A DNA stretch of 64,000 nucleotides from Actinomycetota bacterium (GTDB lineage: Bacteria > Actinomycetota > Thermoleophilia > Gaiellales > Gaiellaceae). The DNA lies in the NCBI GenBank assembly GCA_003132665.1, contig PKYN01000009.1, positions 1-64,000 on the forward strand, given 5' to 3'. A program made the translations under genes and the position numbers. Numbering within the stretch: position 1 is the first letter of the stretch; each line of letters begins with the position of its first letter. Below, in pieces: positions 56,253 to 63,778 of the stretch. The notes under the pieces were generated by a model. The model was not told where the DNA came from and made no database searches. It was given only the letters and a program-made list of their open reading frames with translations.

Positions 56253-56561
56253 ATGAGCAGTGCTGCTCGCGTGGCGAGCGCCGAGGGCGGTGACCGCCAT
56301 TCTCATCCGACTCCGCGGGGCCGGGCCCGAGCCCTGAACGCGCCGCGAGCGGCGCTGGTCGAGACGAACGCTGCCGGAGTGCCGCTCGTGATCAACCGCC
56401 AGCAGGTCGCGCTGGTGCGCGAGGAGTGGCGCGTGGTCGACCGCTGGTGGACGGACGAGCCCGTCTACCGCCGCTACTTCGACTGCGTGCTCGCGGGCGG
56501 GATGGGCGTCGTCGTCTTCCACGACGCGGTGGGCGGCGGCTGGCTGGAGCAAAAGGCGTGA
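56253..56561 (+). CDS. DUF6504-like small protein associated with ImuB
   Basis: 102-residue protein. The C-terminal half, QVALVREEWRVVDRWWTDEP followed by VYRRYFDCVLAGGMGVVVFH, resembles the DUF6504 domain found next to imuB and dnaE2 in actinobacteria. The N-terminal 40 residues look disordered. ATG 56253 is nine bases after the imuB stop and has GGGGAAGAG before it, so it is co-transcribed with imuB. The role in the mutasome is unknown. Confidence 0.6.
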   Translation: MSSAARVASAEGGDRHSHPTPRGRARALNAPRAALVETNAAGVPLVINRQQVALVREEWRVVDRWWTDEPVYRRYFDCVLAGGMGVVVFHDAVGGGWLEQKA

Positions 56562-56949
56562 GCCCACTGCTGTTGCGTAAGACAAGTTATCAACAGCACT
56601 ATTGTGGAAAACATAGAGTTGCTCTTCAGCGCCAATAATGCATAGCGGAGTGTGTCATATATCCGATTAACCCGCATAGTACTGCCTTTGTCGCGATAGT
56701 GTATGGGTATGACGAGTGGACGATAGTAGATCTCTATCGCATACGTTATCCACAGATCAATAGATCGTCGAGCGCATCTGGATATCAATAATAGAAGTCA
56801 GGCGTGGTGATAAGCAGGGATTAACTATCTATGCTTCTGACGATTGGCGATGCGTGACAGAGAAGCTCATCCGACGGATTGTGATATGATGCTGCGGACA
56901 ACCCGAACGGAAACGTAGCGAACTACTGTTCTGAGAGGGGAGAACGAAT
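56562..56949. other. AT-rich intergenic segment with DnaA-box-like sites and candidate island promoter
   Basis: This 388-bp gap is visibly less GC-rich (about half) than its surroundings. It holds TTATCAACA (56587-56595), TGTGGAAAA (56603-56611, reverse of TTTTCCACA) and TTATCCACA (56746-56754, a perfect DnaA box), plus a palindrome CGATAG-TAGATCT-CTATCG (56721-56739). TGATATGAT (56882-56890) is an extended -10 element ahead of the first island gene. No credible ORF is seen. It marks the left end of foreign-looking DNA. Confidence 0.55.
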
Positions 56950-57213
56950 ATGGCGAATGCCACTGAGAAGTCGCCGCAGGAGGAGACGGTCCGGCTCTTG
57001 GCCGTACTCATCCGACTGCTGCTTCCCACACAGAACGCGGCGATTTTGGAGCTGAACAAGGCAGGATTCAGTCCGACGCGGATTGGCGCGTTACTCGGGA
57101 CGAGCGCGAACACTGTGAACGTCGCGATCGCCAAGGCGAAGAAGAATCCGATCGCCCGGCCGCGTGCGAGGCTTTCGGCGGCGCAGCCGGCCGAGCCGAG
57201 GGAGGAGTCCTGA
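56950..57213 (+). CDS. Island gene 1: short HTH protein (sigma-region-4-like)
   Basis: 87-residue basic protein with an N-terminal hydrophobic helix (ETVRLLAVLIRLLLPTQ), then a helix-turn-helix AAILELNKAGFSPTRIGALL followed by GTSANTVNVAIAKAKKN, like sigma-70 region 4. A proline/arginine tail follows. It lacks region 2, so it is not a sigma factor. ATG 56950 has GAGAGGGGAG before it. First gene of the inserted operon; its stop overlaps the start of gene 2 (TGATG). Confidence 0.7.
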   Translation: MANATEKSPQEETVRLLAVLIRLLLPTQNAAILELNKAGFSPTRIGALLGTSANTVNVAIAKAKKNPIARPRARLSAAQPAEPREES

Positions 57214-57512
57214 TGGCTGACGAAGCTGTGGTCGAACGACTGGACCTGTTGATCTCGACGATCAAGCTGGCATTCGCAAACGAGATCGTGGCAGCACGGG
57301 ACGATGTCCGAACTGACCCCGTATCGGCGGCGATCTTGGACGCGACCGCGGAGGGGGCCGTCAGGAGCGGCGAGCTGCAGGCGAAGGTGGCTAGCGAGAT
57401 CTCGGTGAACGCACGCACCGTAAGACGCCGAATTCACGAACTCATCTCGCTCGGCGCGCTGCGCCAGGTCAGCGCTGGTCCGACTACCTATAGCAATACC
57501 GGATTGGTCTAG
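57213..57512 (+). CDS. Island gene 2: short winged-HTH-like protein
   Basis: 99-residue protein that begins, like its neighbours, with MA[DEN] and an amphipathic helix (VVERLDLLISTIKLAFANEI). The second half reads as a DNA-binding helix-turn-helix: AILDATAEGAVRSGELQAKV, then NARTVRRRIHELISLGALRQ, typical of a recognition helix and wing. Same N-terminal plan as genes 1, 3 and 6 of the island. Target and role unknown. Confidence 0.65.
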   Translation: MADEAVVERLDLLISTIKLAFANEIVAARDDVRTDPVSAAILDATAEGAVRSGELQAKVASEISVNARTVRRRIHELISLGALRQVSAGPTTYSNTGLV

Positions 57513-57520
57513 GAGGGACT

Positions 57521-57751
57521 ATGGCTGAGGGGAAAGATGAGACTGCGAAGCTGCTCCGAGCGCTGCTCGCTCTCGCGGTCGACGAACGTGAAGAGCGGAT
57601 TGTACGACAACCCGGTGCACAGAAGACCGAGTTGATCCTCGACGCTGTGGGACTTGAGTCCTCCGAAATCGCGTCGCTGACGGGGAAGCAGGCTGGTTCA
57701 GTGCGCATGACCTTGAGCCGTGCGCGCAAGGGCGCCGCAAAGAAGGAGTAA
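57521..57751 (+). CDS. Island gene 3: short HTH protein (sigma-region-4-like)
   Basis: 76-residue protein with the N-terminal helix ETAKLLRALLALAVDERE and the helix-turn-helix KTELILDAVGLESSEIASLT followed by GKQAGSVRMTLSRARKGAAK. It resembles island gene 1 in layout and in the conserved S-x-R/T-x-x-L-S/A-x-A-R/K recognition helix. AGGAGGG precedes ATG 57521. It lies nine bases after gene 2. Confidence 0.7.
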   Translation: MAEGKDETAKLLRALLALAVDEREERIVRQPGAQKTELILDAVGLESSEIASLTGKQAGSVRMTLSRARKGAAKKE

Positions 57752-57755
57752 CCGA

Positions 57756-58169
57756 ATGGCTGAGTCAGACGAACTGTTCAACGAAGTAGCGCAGTTGCGC
57801 GACGAGGTCGAGGAACAGGGCGCGATGATCGACGCGCTCGTCCATCTGAGTGGAGGCGCGCTACGCGAGGAGATCCTCGGCGACATGGCTCGGGATGCCG
57901 CACTACGCGAGGTCTACCTACTCGTAGACGGTAAGAAGACTCAGGGTGAAATCGCAGCCGACCTTGCTACTCGCGGCATTGCTCAGAAGTCCTCGGTGTC
58001 GCTCAAGTTCGACAAGCTCGCGAAGGATTACAGCTTGATCCAGCACATACGCAGGGCGAAGACCGGGAAGATCTACCGCAGGACCCGCCTCGGAACTACG
58101 TTGAAGATTGATCGCGCGCTGGCGAAGGCCAAGAACGCGAAACCGAAAGCGGCGAAGAAGACGGCGTGA
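57756..58169 (+). CDS. Island gene 4: coiled-coil plus winged-HTH protein
   Basis: 137-residue protein. The N-terminus is a probable coiled coil (ELFNEVAQLRDEVEEQGAMI), followed by a winged-helix-like segment (AALREVYLLVDGKKTQGEIA, then KSSVSLKFDKLAKDYSLIQH) and a lysine-rich tail. ATG 57756 is preferred over upstream in-frame starts because AAGGAG precedes it. The stop overlaps the CHAT gene start (GTGA), so it is translationally coupled to the effector and may be its direct regulator or partner. Confidence 0.68.
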   Translation: MAESDELFNEVAQLRDEVEEQGAMIDALVHLSGGALREEILGDMARDAALREVYLLVDGKKTQGEIAADLATRGIAQKSSVSLKFDKLAKDYSLIQHIRRAKTGKIYRRTRLGTTLKIDRALAKAKNAKPKAAKKTA

Positions 58170-59026
58170 AGCGATCGCGAAAGGCGCTGATACGGCTAGT
58201 ACTTGACGCCTGGCGTGACCGAGGCTGGCACGACTATGGCGACGCTGCTTTGCGGGCTGTCGAGCGGTACGCGAAACTTGGAGCGTACGAGGAGTCGGTG
58301 GCGGACGCGCTGCCCCGCGTTTTCCTCGACCGGAACGGCATCAGGCGCGACGATGCCGTGGATGAATTGAGGCGGGTGCTAGACGACGTCGAACTGGACG
58401 ATGGCGCGACCGCTGCGGAGCAGCCGCGGCGTCTGAAGATCGTCTTCTTCGCTGCGAACCCACACGACCAGGTGCAGCTTGATGTCGCAGAGGAGGCGCG
58501 GGAGGTCGAAGAGAGGATCCGCAGGACAGAACATCGCGATGTGATCGATTTTGTGACGAAGTGGGCGGTTCGTCCGGGCGATTTGATTGAGGCACTCAAC
58601 CAGGAGCGACCCCAGATCGTTCACTTCAGCGGCCACGGTTCGCCGAGCGACGAATTAGTCTTTCAAGACGATTTCGGCGCTACAAAGATCGTCTCGAAAG
58701 AGGCGATTGCCTCAGTCATACGAACGGTCTCAGACGAGGTCCGGCTCGTCCTGTTCAACAACTGCTTTTCGGCAGGACATGCGGAAGCCGCGGCCCGGGA
58801 AATCGAGGCTGCGATCGGAATGAACAGCTCGATCAGCGACGAAGCGGCGCGCGTTTTCGCCGCCAACTTCTACGCAGCGCTCGGCTATGGCCGTTCAGTA
58901 CGGACGGCGTTCGATCAAGCCCGAGCCTCGCTCATGCTCGAAGGTGTGCCGGGAGATCGCACGCCGCAACTCTTCACACGGGGCGATGTCAAGGAGTCGA
59001 AACTCATACTGGTCGAAGCCGATTAG
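58166..59026 (+). CDS. Island gene 5: CHAT-domain caspase-like protease with a novel N-terminal domain
   Basis: 286-residue protein. Residues about 90-286 form a CHAT domain: KIVFFAANPHDQ, IVHFSGHGS with the catalytic histidine (His157), LVLFNNCFSAGH with the catalytic cysteine (Cys200), and SISDEAARVFAANFYAALGY with the usual GRSVRTAFDQAR helix. Residues 1-80 are a separate domain (DAWRDRGWHDYGDAALRAVE, GIRRDDAVDELRRVLDD) that also occurs alone in the opposite-strand gene at the island's right end. GTG 58166 overlaps gene 4. CHAT proteases act as effectors in several bacterial immune systems; the target here is unknown. Confidence 0.85.
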   Translation: MKRSRKALIRLVLDAWRDRGWHDYGDAALRAVERYAKLGAYEESVADALPRVFLDRNGIRRDDAVDELRRVLDDVELDDGATAAEQPRRLKIVFFAANPHDQVQLDVAEEAREVEERIRRTEHRDVIDFVTKWAVRPGDLIEALNQERPQIVHFSGHGSPSDELVFQDDFGATKIVSKEAIASVIRTVSDEVRLVLFNNCFSAGHAEAAAREIEAAIGMNSSISDEAARVFAANFYAALGYGRSVRTAFDQARASLMLEGVPGDRTPQLFTRGDVKESKLILVEAD

Positions 59027-59055
59027 CCATCCGCCCAAGGGTCTAGGCTGACTTC

Positions 59056-59325
59056 ATGGCAGAAGATCCACTGCTCAGTGTCATTGATACGAAGCTGAGC
59101 GCAATTCTGGCGCTGTTGACTGACGTGCATCTCCGCGTTTACGGATCGCCGCGCCAACAGCGCGCGCGTTCGCTGGATCGGATTCTCACGGACGCTGGTG
59201 TCTCCGCACGCGAGGCGGGCAAGCTGCTGGGCAAGACCGAGCGTGCAGTTCATCTATCGCTCCAGGCGGAGAAGAGCGGTCCTAAGAGAGGAACCAAAGC
59301 CGCCGCAGGCGGATCCAGCGACTAG
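59056..59325 (+). CDS. Island gene 6: short HTH protein (sigma-region-4-like)
   Basis: 89-residue protein with an N-terminal helix (VIDTKLSAILALLTDVHLRV) and the helix-turn-helix RSLDRILTDAGVSAREAGKL followed by LGKTERAVHLSLQAEKSGPK. It resembles island genes 1 and 3. It lies 29 bases after the CHAT gene. Its TAG shares the palindrome CTAG (59322-59325) with the stop codon of the opposite-strand gene. Confidence 0.68.
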   Translation: MAEDPLLSVIDTKLSAILALLTDVHLRVYGSPRQQRARSLDRILTDAGVSAREAGKLLGKTERAVHLSLQAEKSGPKRGTKAAAGGSSD

Positions 59326-59591
59326 CGCCTCGCGGCGATCTCGCACAAGGCATCAGCAAGGTCCTTTCGCCGGAGTTGGTTCACGTCAAAGAACTCCGGT
59401 GGGGCAGCGGCAGCCGCTCGCTCCGCTGACACGCCCGGCTGCCGTTCAACCGTGCGTATGACGAGCAGTGCCGCGTCGCCGGGATCACGCCAACCGCGCG
59501 TACGAAACTCGCTTAGCAGCCTGCGCAGGGCGTGCTTCGAGGAGATCCCGAAAGCTTCAAGGTAAAGCCCGCTGCGTGTGCTTGTCACCAT
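59322..59591 (-). CDS. Island gene 7: solo version of the CHAT protein's N-terminal domain (putative adaptor)
   Basis: 89-residue protein on the opposite strand. ALRRLLSEFRTRGWRDPGDA followed by ALLVIRTVERQPGVSAERAA and FFDVNQLRRKDLADALCEIA aligns with CHAT-protein residues 6-77 (shared RGW-x-D-x-GDAAL, the F-D/L-x-x-x-x-R-R-x-D pattern, and A-D/V-x-x-L). Conservation of protein sequence argues that this is a real gene rather than an antisense shadow. ATG 59591 is chosen; ATG 59642 would add 17 residues. It may bind the CHAT protein through like-like contacts, as adaptor domains do. Confidence 0.65.
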   Translation of the reverse strand: MVTSTRSGLYLEAFGISSKHALRRLLSEFRTRGWRDPGDAALLVIRTVERQPGVSAERAAAAAPPEFFDVNQLRRKDLADALCEIAARR

Positions 59592-59734
59592 TGGAGTGTG
59601 CGCCGGCGAGAGATGGGATGCACAGATCTCATCGCTCCCCATGATAGGTCGGAGCTCAGAGAGTGGGCATTCCGCTTTCTAGGTGCTCGAGTTTCTTGCC
59701 CCGGCCGTAGTACGACGAAACGAGCCCTGGGGGG

Positions 59735-59755
59735 CGAACACACGTTCGCTACAAT
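59735..59755 (+). promoter_or_regulatory. LexA-type SOS box and -10 of a leaderless dnaE2 transcript
   Basis: CGAACACACGTTCG (59735-59748) is an exact CGAAC-N4-GTTCG box. TACAAT (59750-59755) follows and lies six bases before GTG 59762, so transcription would start at the start codon itself. LexA on this box would block the promoter directly. It is independent of the imuB box 4.7 kb upstream. Confidence 0.8.
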
Positions 59756-59761
59756 GAGTAA

Positions 59762-62700
59762 GTGAGACAGGCCGGTTCTCGCTCTCCTTCCTACGTCGAG
59801 CTCCATGCCCACTCGGCCTACTCCTTTCTGGACGGGGCCTCGCAGCCCGAGGAGCTGGCCGCCCGCGCCGTCGAGCTGGGCTACCAGGCGCTGGCGCTGA
59901 CCGACCACGACGGCCTCTACGGCTCGCTCGAGTTCGCCCATGCCGCGAAAGCGCTGGGCCTGCGCCCGATCAGCGGCTGCGAACTGACGCTGGAGGGCCC
60001 GCCGGGGCGGGCGGGCTCGCACGTGACGGTTCTGGTGCAGGATCGCCGCGGCTACTCGAACCTCTGTCGCCTCGTCACGCGGGCGCACGCGCACACGCGA
60101 CCGCCCGGCCGGGAGCGGGAGCTGAGGCCGCCGGCTCTTCCGCTCGGGGATTTGATCGAGCAGAACGAAGGCCTCGTCTGTCTCTCCGGCTGCGCCCGGC
60201 ACGGGCTCGGCGTGCGCGAGCCGAACGCCGTTCGCGCGCTGGCTCGCGCCTTCGGGCCGGAGCGCTTCTTCGTCGAGCTGCAGCGCCCCTACGAGCGCGG
60301 CGACGAGCGCCGAAACGCCGCCCTGCGCGAGCTGGCTCGGGGTCTCGGCCTTCAGACCGTGGCGACGGGCGACGTGCACGCCCACTGCCGCCGCCGCAGC
60401 CTGCTCCAGGACGTGCTCGTCGCCATCCGCGAGAACGGTTCGCTCGAGGCCTGCGAACAGGAAAGGCGCGGCAACCACGAGTTCGTCCTGCTCTCGCCCG
60501 AGCAGATGGCGGAACGCTTTGCCGCCGATCCCGGCGCCGTGGCCCGCGCCGGCGAGCTGGCGGGCCGGCTCGAGTTCGACCTGACCGAGGAGCTCGGCTA
60601 CCGCTACCCCGATTTCTCCGAGGGCGAGCCCGCGATCCGCCGCCTGGCGGGAGTCTGCGAGAGCGCCTTCGCCGAGCGCTATCCGCCGAATGCGCGCCTG
60701 AAAAGGCAGGCGGGCCTGAAAAAACAGGCGCGCATTCGGTTGGACGAGGAGCTTCGATTGATCGAGGAGCTGGGGCTGGCCGGTTTCTTCTGCCTGCACC
60801 ACGAGGTGCTCGAGCTGGCGCGTGAGGTCGCCGCCCAGGTGCGCGGATCGGGTTCGCCGCGCAGCGTGCTTCCGCCCGGGCGCGGGCGCGGCAGCTCGGT
60901 CGGCTCGATCGTCTGCTACCTGACCGGGCTTTCACACGTCGACCCGGTCGCCGCCGAGCTCTCGCTCGGGCGCTTCCTGAACCGCGAGATGGCCGGCGTC
61001 CCCGACATCGACCTCGATTTCCCGCGCGACATCCGCGAGAAGCTGATCGTGCGCATCGTCGAGCGCTACGGAAAAGAGCACGCGGCGCTGGTGGCCAGCT
61101 TCTCGACCTACCGGGCGCGCGGTGCGATTCGCGACGTGGGCAAGGCGCTCGGGCTGCCCTTCGGCGAGCTGGAGCGACTTGCTCGCCTGTCGGACACCTG
61201 GGACGCGTGCGGCGTGGCCGACGAGTTGAAGCGCCTGCCCGACGCCGAGCAAAAGTTGGGCTCCAAGCGCTGGCGCGCCTTCTCGGCTCTGACCGCCGAG
61301 ATCGCGCGCCTGCCCCGCCACGTCTCCCAGCACCCGGGCGGCATGGTCATCTCCTCGCGCCCGCTGGTCGAGCTGGTGCCGGTGATGCCGGCGGCGATGC
61401 GCGGGCGCCAGATCTGCCAGTGGGACAAGGACTCCTGCGCCGACGCCGGCTTTCTCAAGATCGACCTGCTCGGGCTGGGCATGCTCTCGGCGGTCGAGAG
61501 CTGCGTCGAGGAGATCGCGCGCCTGCACGGCCAGCCGATCGACCTCTCGCGCATTCCGCTCGACGACAAGGCCATCTACGCCGAGATCCAGCGCGCCGAC
61601 ACGGTCGGCACCTTCCAGATCGAAAGCCGGGCCCAGATGCAGAGCCTGCCCCAGACGCTGCCCGCCGATCTCGACGACCTGACCGTGCAGGTGGCGCTCG
61701 TGCGCCCGGGGCCGATCCAGGGCAAGGCCATCCATCCTTATGTCGAGCACCGCCGCCGCCTGCGCGCCGATCCGACCTTTCAGGTGCCCTACGACCATCC
61801 GCTGCTCGAGCAGCCGCTGCAGGGGACGCTCGGGGTGGTCGTCTTCCAGGATCAGGTGCTGGAGGTGGCGATGGCGCTGGCCGGCTTCAGCGTGGGAGAG
61901 GCCGAGGGACTCCGCCGGGCGATGAGCCGCAAGCGTAGCGCCGAGGCGCTCGAGGCCTATCGCGAGCGCTTCATCGCCGGTTCGGCCGCGAAGGGCGTCA
62001 GCCCTGAGACGGCGAACCGCGTCTACGACAAGCTCTCCAGCTTCTCGGGCTTCGGCTTTCCCAAGTCGCACGCCGCGGCCTTCGCGCTGCTCGGCTACCA
62101 GTCGGCCTGGCTGCGCCACTACTACCCCGGCGAGTACCTGGCCTCGCTACTCAACGCCCAGCCGATGGGCTTCTACTCGCCCGCGGCGCTGGTGCGCGAT
62201 GCGCAGCGCCGCGGGCTCACGGTGCTGCCCGTGGACGTGAACGCGAGCGCCGCCACGAGCCAGGTCGAGGTCTCGAGCGGAGTCGAGGAGGGAGGGGTAC
62301 GGATCGGCCTTTTGCTCGTGCGGGCGCTCGGGGAGGCGGGCGCGAAGGCGCTGGTCGCCGAGCGGGAGCGGGGAGGAGCCTTCGCCGACGTCTGCGCGCT
62401 GGCGCAGCGAAGCGGTCTCGACGAGCGCACGCTTGCCGAGCTCGTGGCGGCGGGCGCCTGCGACTCGTTCGGGCAGCCGCGCCGGGCGCTGCTCTGGCAG
62501 CTCGGCCTGGTGCCGCGCGACAAAAGCGTCCCCGGCTCGGGTGGCAAGGAGCGGCAGCTCGCTCTCTCCCTGCCGCCGACCGTCGCAACGCCGCCCCTGC
62601 CCGAGCAATCGGTCTGGGACAGGCTGCTTTCCGACTACCGCTCGACCGGGCTTTCCACCGGCGTCCACCCGCTTGCGCTGCTCCGGCCCGAGCTTCCGCC

Positions 62701-63052
62701 CGGCACCCTCGGCTCGGTCGATCTTCCCGCGGCGCGGAACGGCTCCCGCGTCGCCGTCGCCGGCCTGGTCGTCGCGCGCCAGCGCCCACCGACCGCAAAC
62801 GGCGTCACCTTCCTGCTGCTCGAAGACGAGACCGGGCCGCTGAACGTGATCGTGATGCCGCCGCTCTATGCCCAAAACCGCGCCCTGGTGCGCGGCGAGC
62901 CGATTTTGCTCGCGCGCGGCCGCCTGCAACGATCGGGCGGCACGATCAACGTAATCGCCGACGAGCTGCAGAGCCTTCTACCGCTCGCGCACCGGCTCTC
63001 GGCCGGCGCCGACGTGCACGGCTCGCTGCCGGGCATTCACAGCTTCCACTGA
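59762..63052 (+). CDS. dnaE2: Error-prone DNA polymerase DnaE2
   Basis: 1096-residue C-family polymerase used in SOS mutagenic repair. The PHP domain has YVELHAHSAYSFLDGASQPE, ALALTDHDGLYG and TGDVHAHC. The palm has SVLPPGRGRGSSVGSIVCYL and the catalytic VPDIDLDFPRDIREK. The fingers and beta-binding regions have KSHAAAFALLGYQSAWLRHY, and a C-terminal OB fold follows (RVAVAGLVVARQRPPTANGV). GTG 59762. Normally close to imuB, but here the seven-gene island separates them. DnaE1 is not in this window. Confidence 0.93.
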   Translation: MRQAGSRSPSYVELHAHSAYSFLDGASQPEELAARAVELGYQALALTDHDGLYGSLEFAHAAKALGLRPISGCELTLEGPPGRAGSHVTVLVQDRRGYSNLCRLVTRAHAHTRPPGRERELRPPALPLGDLIEQNEGLVCLSGCARHGLGVREPNAVRALARAFGPERFFVELQRPYERGDERRNAALRELARGLGLQTVATGDVHAHCRRRSLLQDVLVAIRENGSLEACEQERRGNHEFVLLSPEQMAERFAADPGAVARAGELAGRLEFDLTEELGYRYPDFSEGEPAIRRLAGVCESAFAERYPPNARLKRQAGLKKQARIRLDEELRLIEELGLAGFFCLHHEVLELAREVAAQVRGSGSPRSVLPPGRGRGSSVGSIVCYLTGLSHVDPVAAELSLGRFLNREMAGVPDIDLDFPRDIREKLIVRIVERYGKEHAALVASFSTYRARGAIRDVGKALGLPFGELERLARLSDTWDACGVADELKRLPDAEQKLGSKRWRAFSALTAEIARLPRHVSQHPGGMVISSRPLVELVPVMPAAMRGRQICQWDKDSCADAGFLKIDLLGLGMLSAVESCVEEIARLHGQPIDLSRIPLDDKAIYAEIQRADTVGTFQIESRAQMQSLPQTLPADLDDLTVQVALVRPGPIQGKAIHPYVEHRRRLRADPTFQVPYDHPLLEQPLQGTLGVVVFQDQVLEVAMALAGFSVGEAEGLRRAMSRKRSAEALEAYRERFIAGSAAKGVSPETANRVYDKLSSFSGFGFPKSHAAAFALLGYQSAWLRHYYPGEYLASLLNAQPMGFYSPAALVRDAQRRGLTVLPVDVNASAATSQVEVSSGVEEGGVRIGLLLVRALGEAGAKALVAERERGGAFADVCALAQRSGLDERTLAELVAAGACDSFGQPRRALLWQLGLVPRDKSVPGSGGKERQLALSLPPTVATPPLPEQSVWDRLLSDYRSTGLSTGVHPLALLRPELPPGTLGSVDLPAARNGSRVAVAGLVVARQRPPTANGVTFLLLEDETGPLNVIVMPPLYAQNRALVRGEPILLARGRLQRSGGTINVIADELQSLLPLAHRLSAGADVHGSLPGIHSFH

Positions 63053-63101
63053 ATCACCCGCGCGTTTCCCACCTCTTATCGGCGGTGAGAATAACGGGAT
63101 C

Positions 63102-63632
63102 GTGCCGACTACTTTGATCGCGTTTGGACGACGCGGGCATCGCTACGCGGCGCTCGCTCTGGCGATTCTGCTCGTGGGGACGGGTGCGCTTGCCGGCTGT
63201 TCGAGCTCGAGTCACACCCGCGTTCGGGCCGAGACGCAAGCGTGCAGTTCTCGGGTGTTGTACGGCACGCTGCCGGTTTGGGCGCGCGCGGGATTCAGCA
63301 ATCCCAAGCCGCGCATGCCGCACGTTCTCAGCGCGTCGGGAAAGATCACCGCAATCCTCTGGGCCAACCCTCTGCTTTCACCCCCGCCGAGAGATCACAG
63401 CAACAAGATCCTCTGGGTCGCGCGCGCGGCGGATTCTTCCGGCTCCGACCTGCTGATCAGCGCCCAGCGGATGAACGGAGCGAGCAAGATCGGCTCGCCT
63501 GTAGCGCGTCGGCTGAGCGGTGGGCCAGGACCGTCGATCATCAACATGCCCGCCGCGGGTTGCTGGCGGTTCACCCTGCGCTGGGGCGGGCGGCGCGACG
63601 CCATCGACCTCAGGTACGTCGCAAACCGCTGA
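63102..63632 (+). CDS. Putative lipoprotein, unknown function
   Basis: 176-residue exported protein with signal peptide YAALALAILLVGTGALAGCS and a lipobox (LAGC). The mature part contains RVLYGTLPVWARAGFSN and a C-terminal beta-rich stretch (GCWRFTLRWGGRRDAIDLRY) with one conserved-looking cysteine. No family recognised. GTG 63102 is preceded by TGAGAATAA with seven bases between, another possible leaderless start. The 146-bp gap after it shows nothing clear. Confidence 0.65.
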   Translation: MPTTLIAFGRRGHRYAALALAILLVGTGALAGCSSSSHTRVRAETQACSSRVLYGTLPVWARAGFSNPKPRMPHVLSASGKITAILWANPLLSPPPRDHSNKILWVARAADSSGSDLLISAQRMNGASKIGSPVARRLSGGPGPSIINMPAAGCWRFTLRWGGRRDAIDLRYVANR

Positions 63633-63778
63633 GATATGGCACCGCCTCGGGGAAGCCCCGGTTCCACGAGTGCAACAGCTTTCACTAGCTGGGGACAGTT
63701 ATCTGCACGAAGTTTCCCGTCAATCGGGGCCGGGCAGCCTGTATCTGAGATGCGATCCTCTCTTCCGGCGCCGCCCTC

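Noticed and set aside
56474-56788. 104-residue minus-strand ORF across the AT-rich segment
   Set aside because: It overlaps the DUF6504-like gene and has no ribosome-binding site; low GC alone makes stops rare or frequent by chance and the product has no protein-like pattern.
56562-56949. Chromosomal origin of replication
   Set aside because: DnaA boxes are few and dnaA, dnaN, rpmH or gidB are not nearby; a local DnaA-binding or plasmid-derived site is more likely.
53000-59760. Prophage or integrative element
   Set aside because: No integrase, transposase, phage structural gene, tRNA target or flanking direct repeat was recognised; the island's transfer mechanism is not visible.
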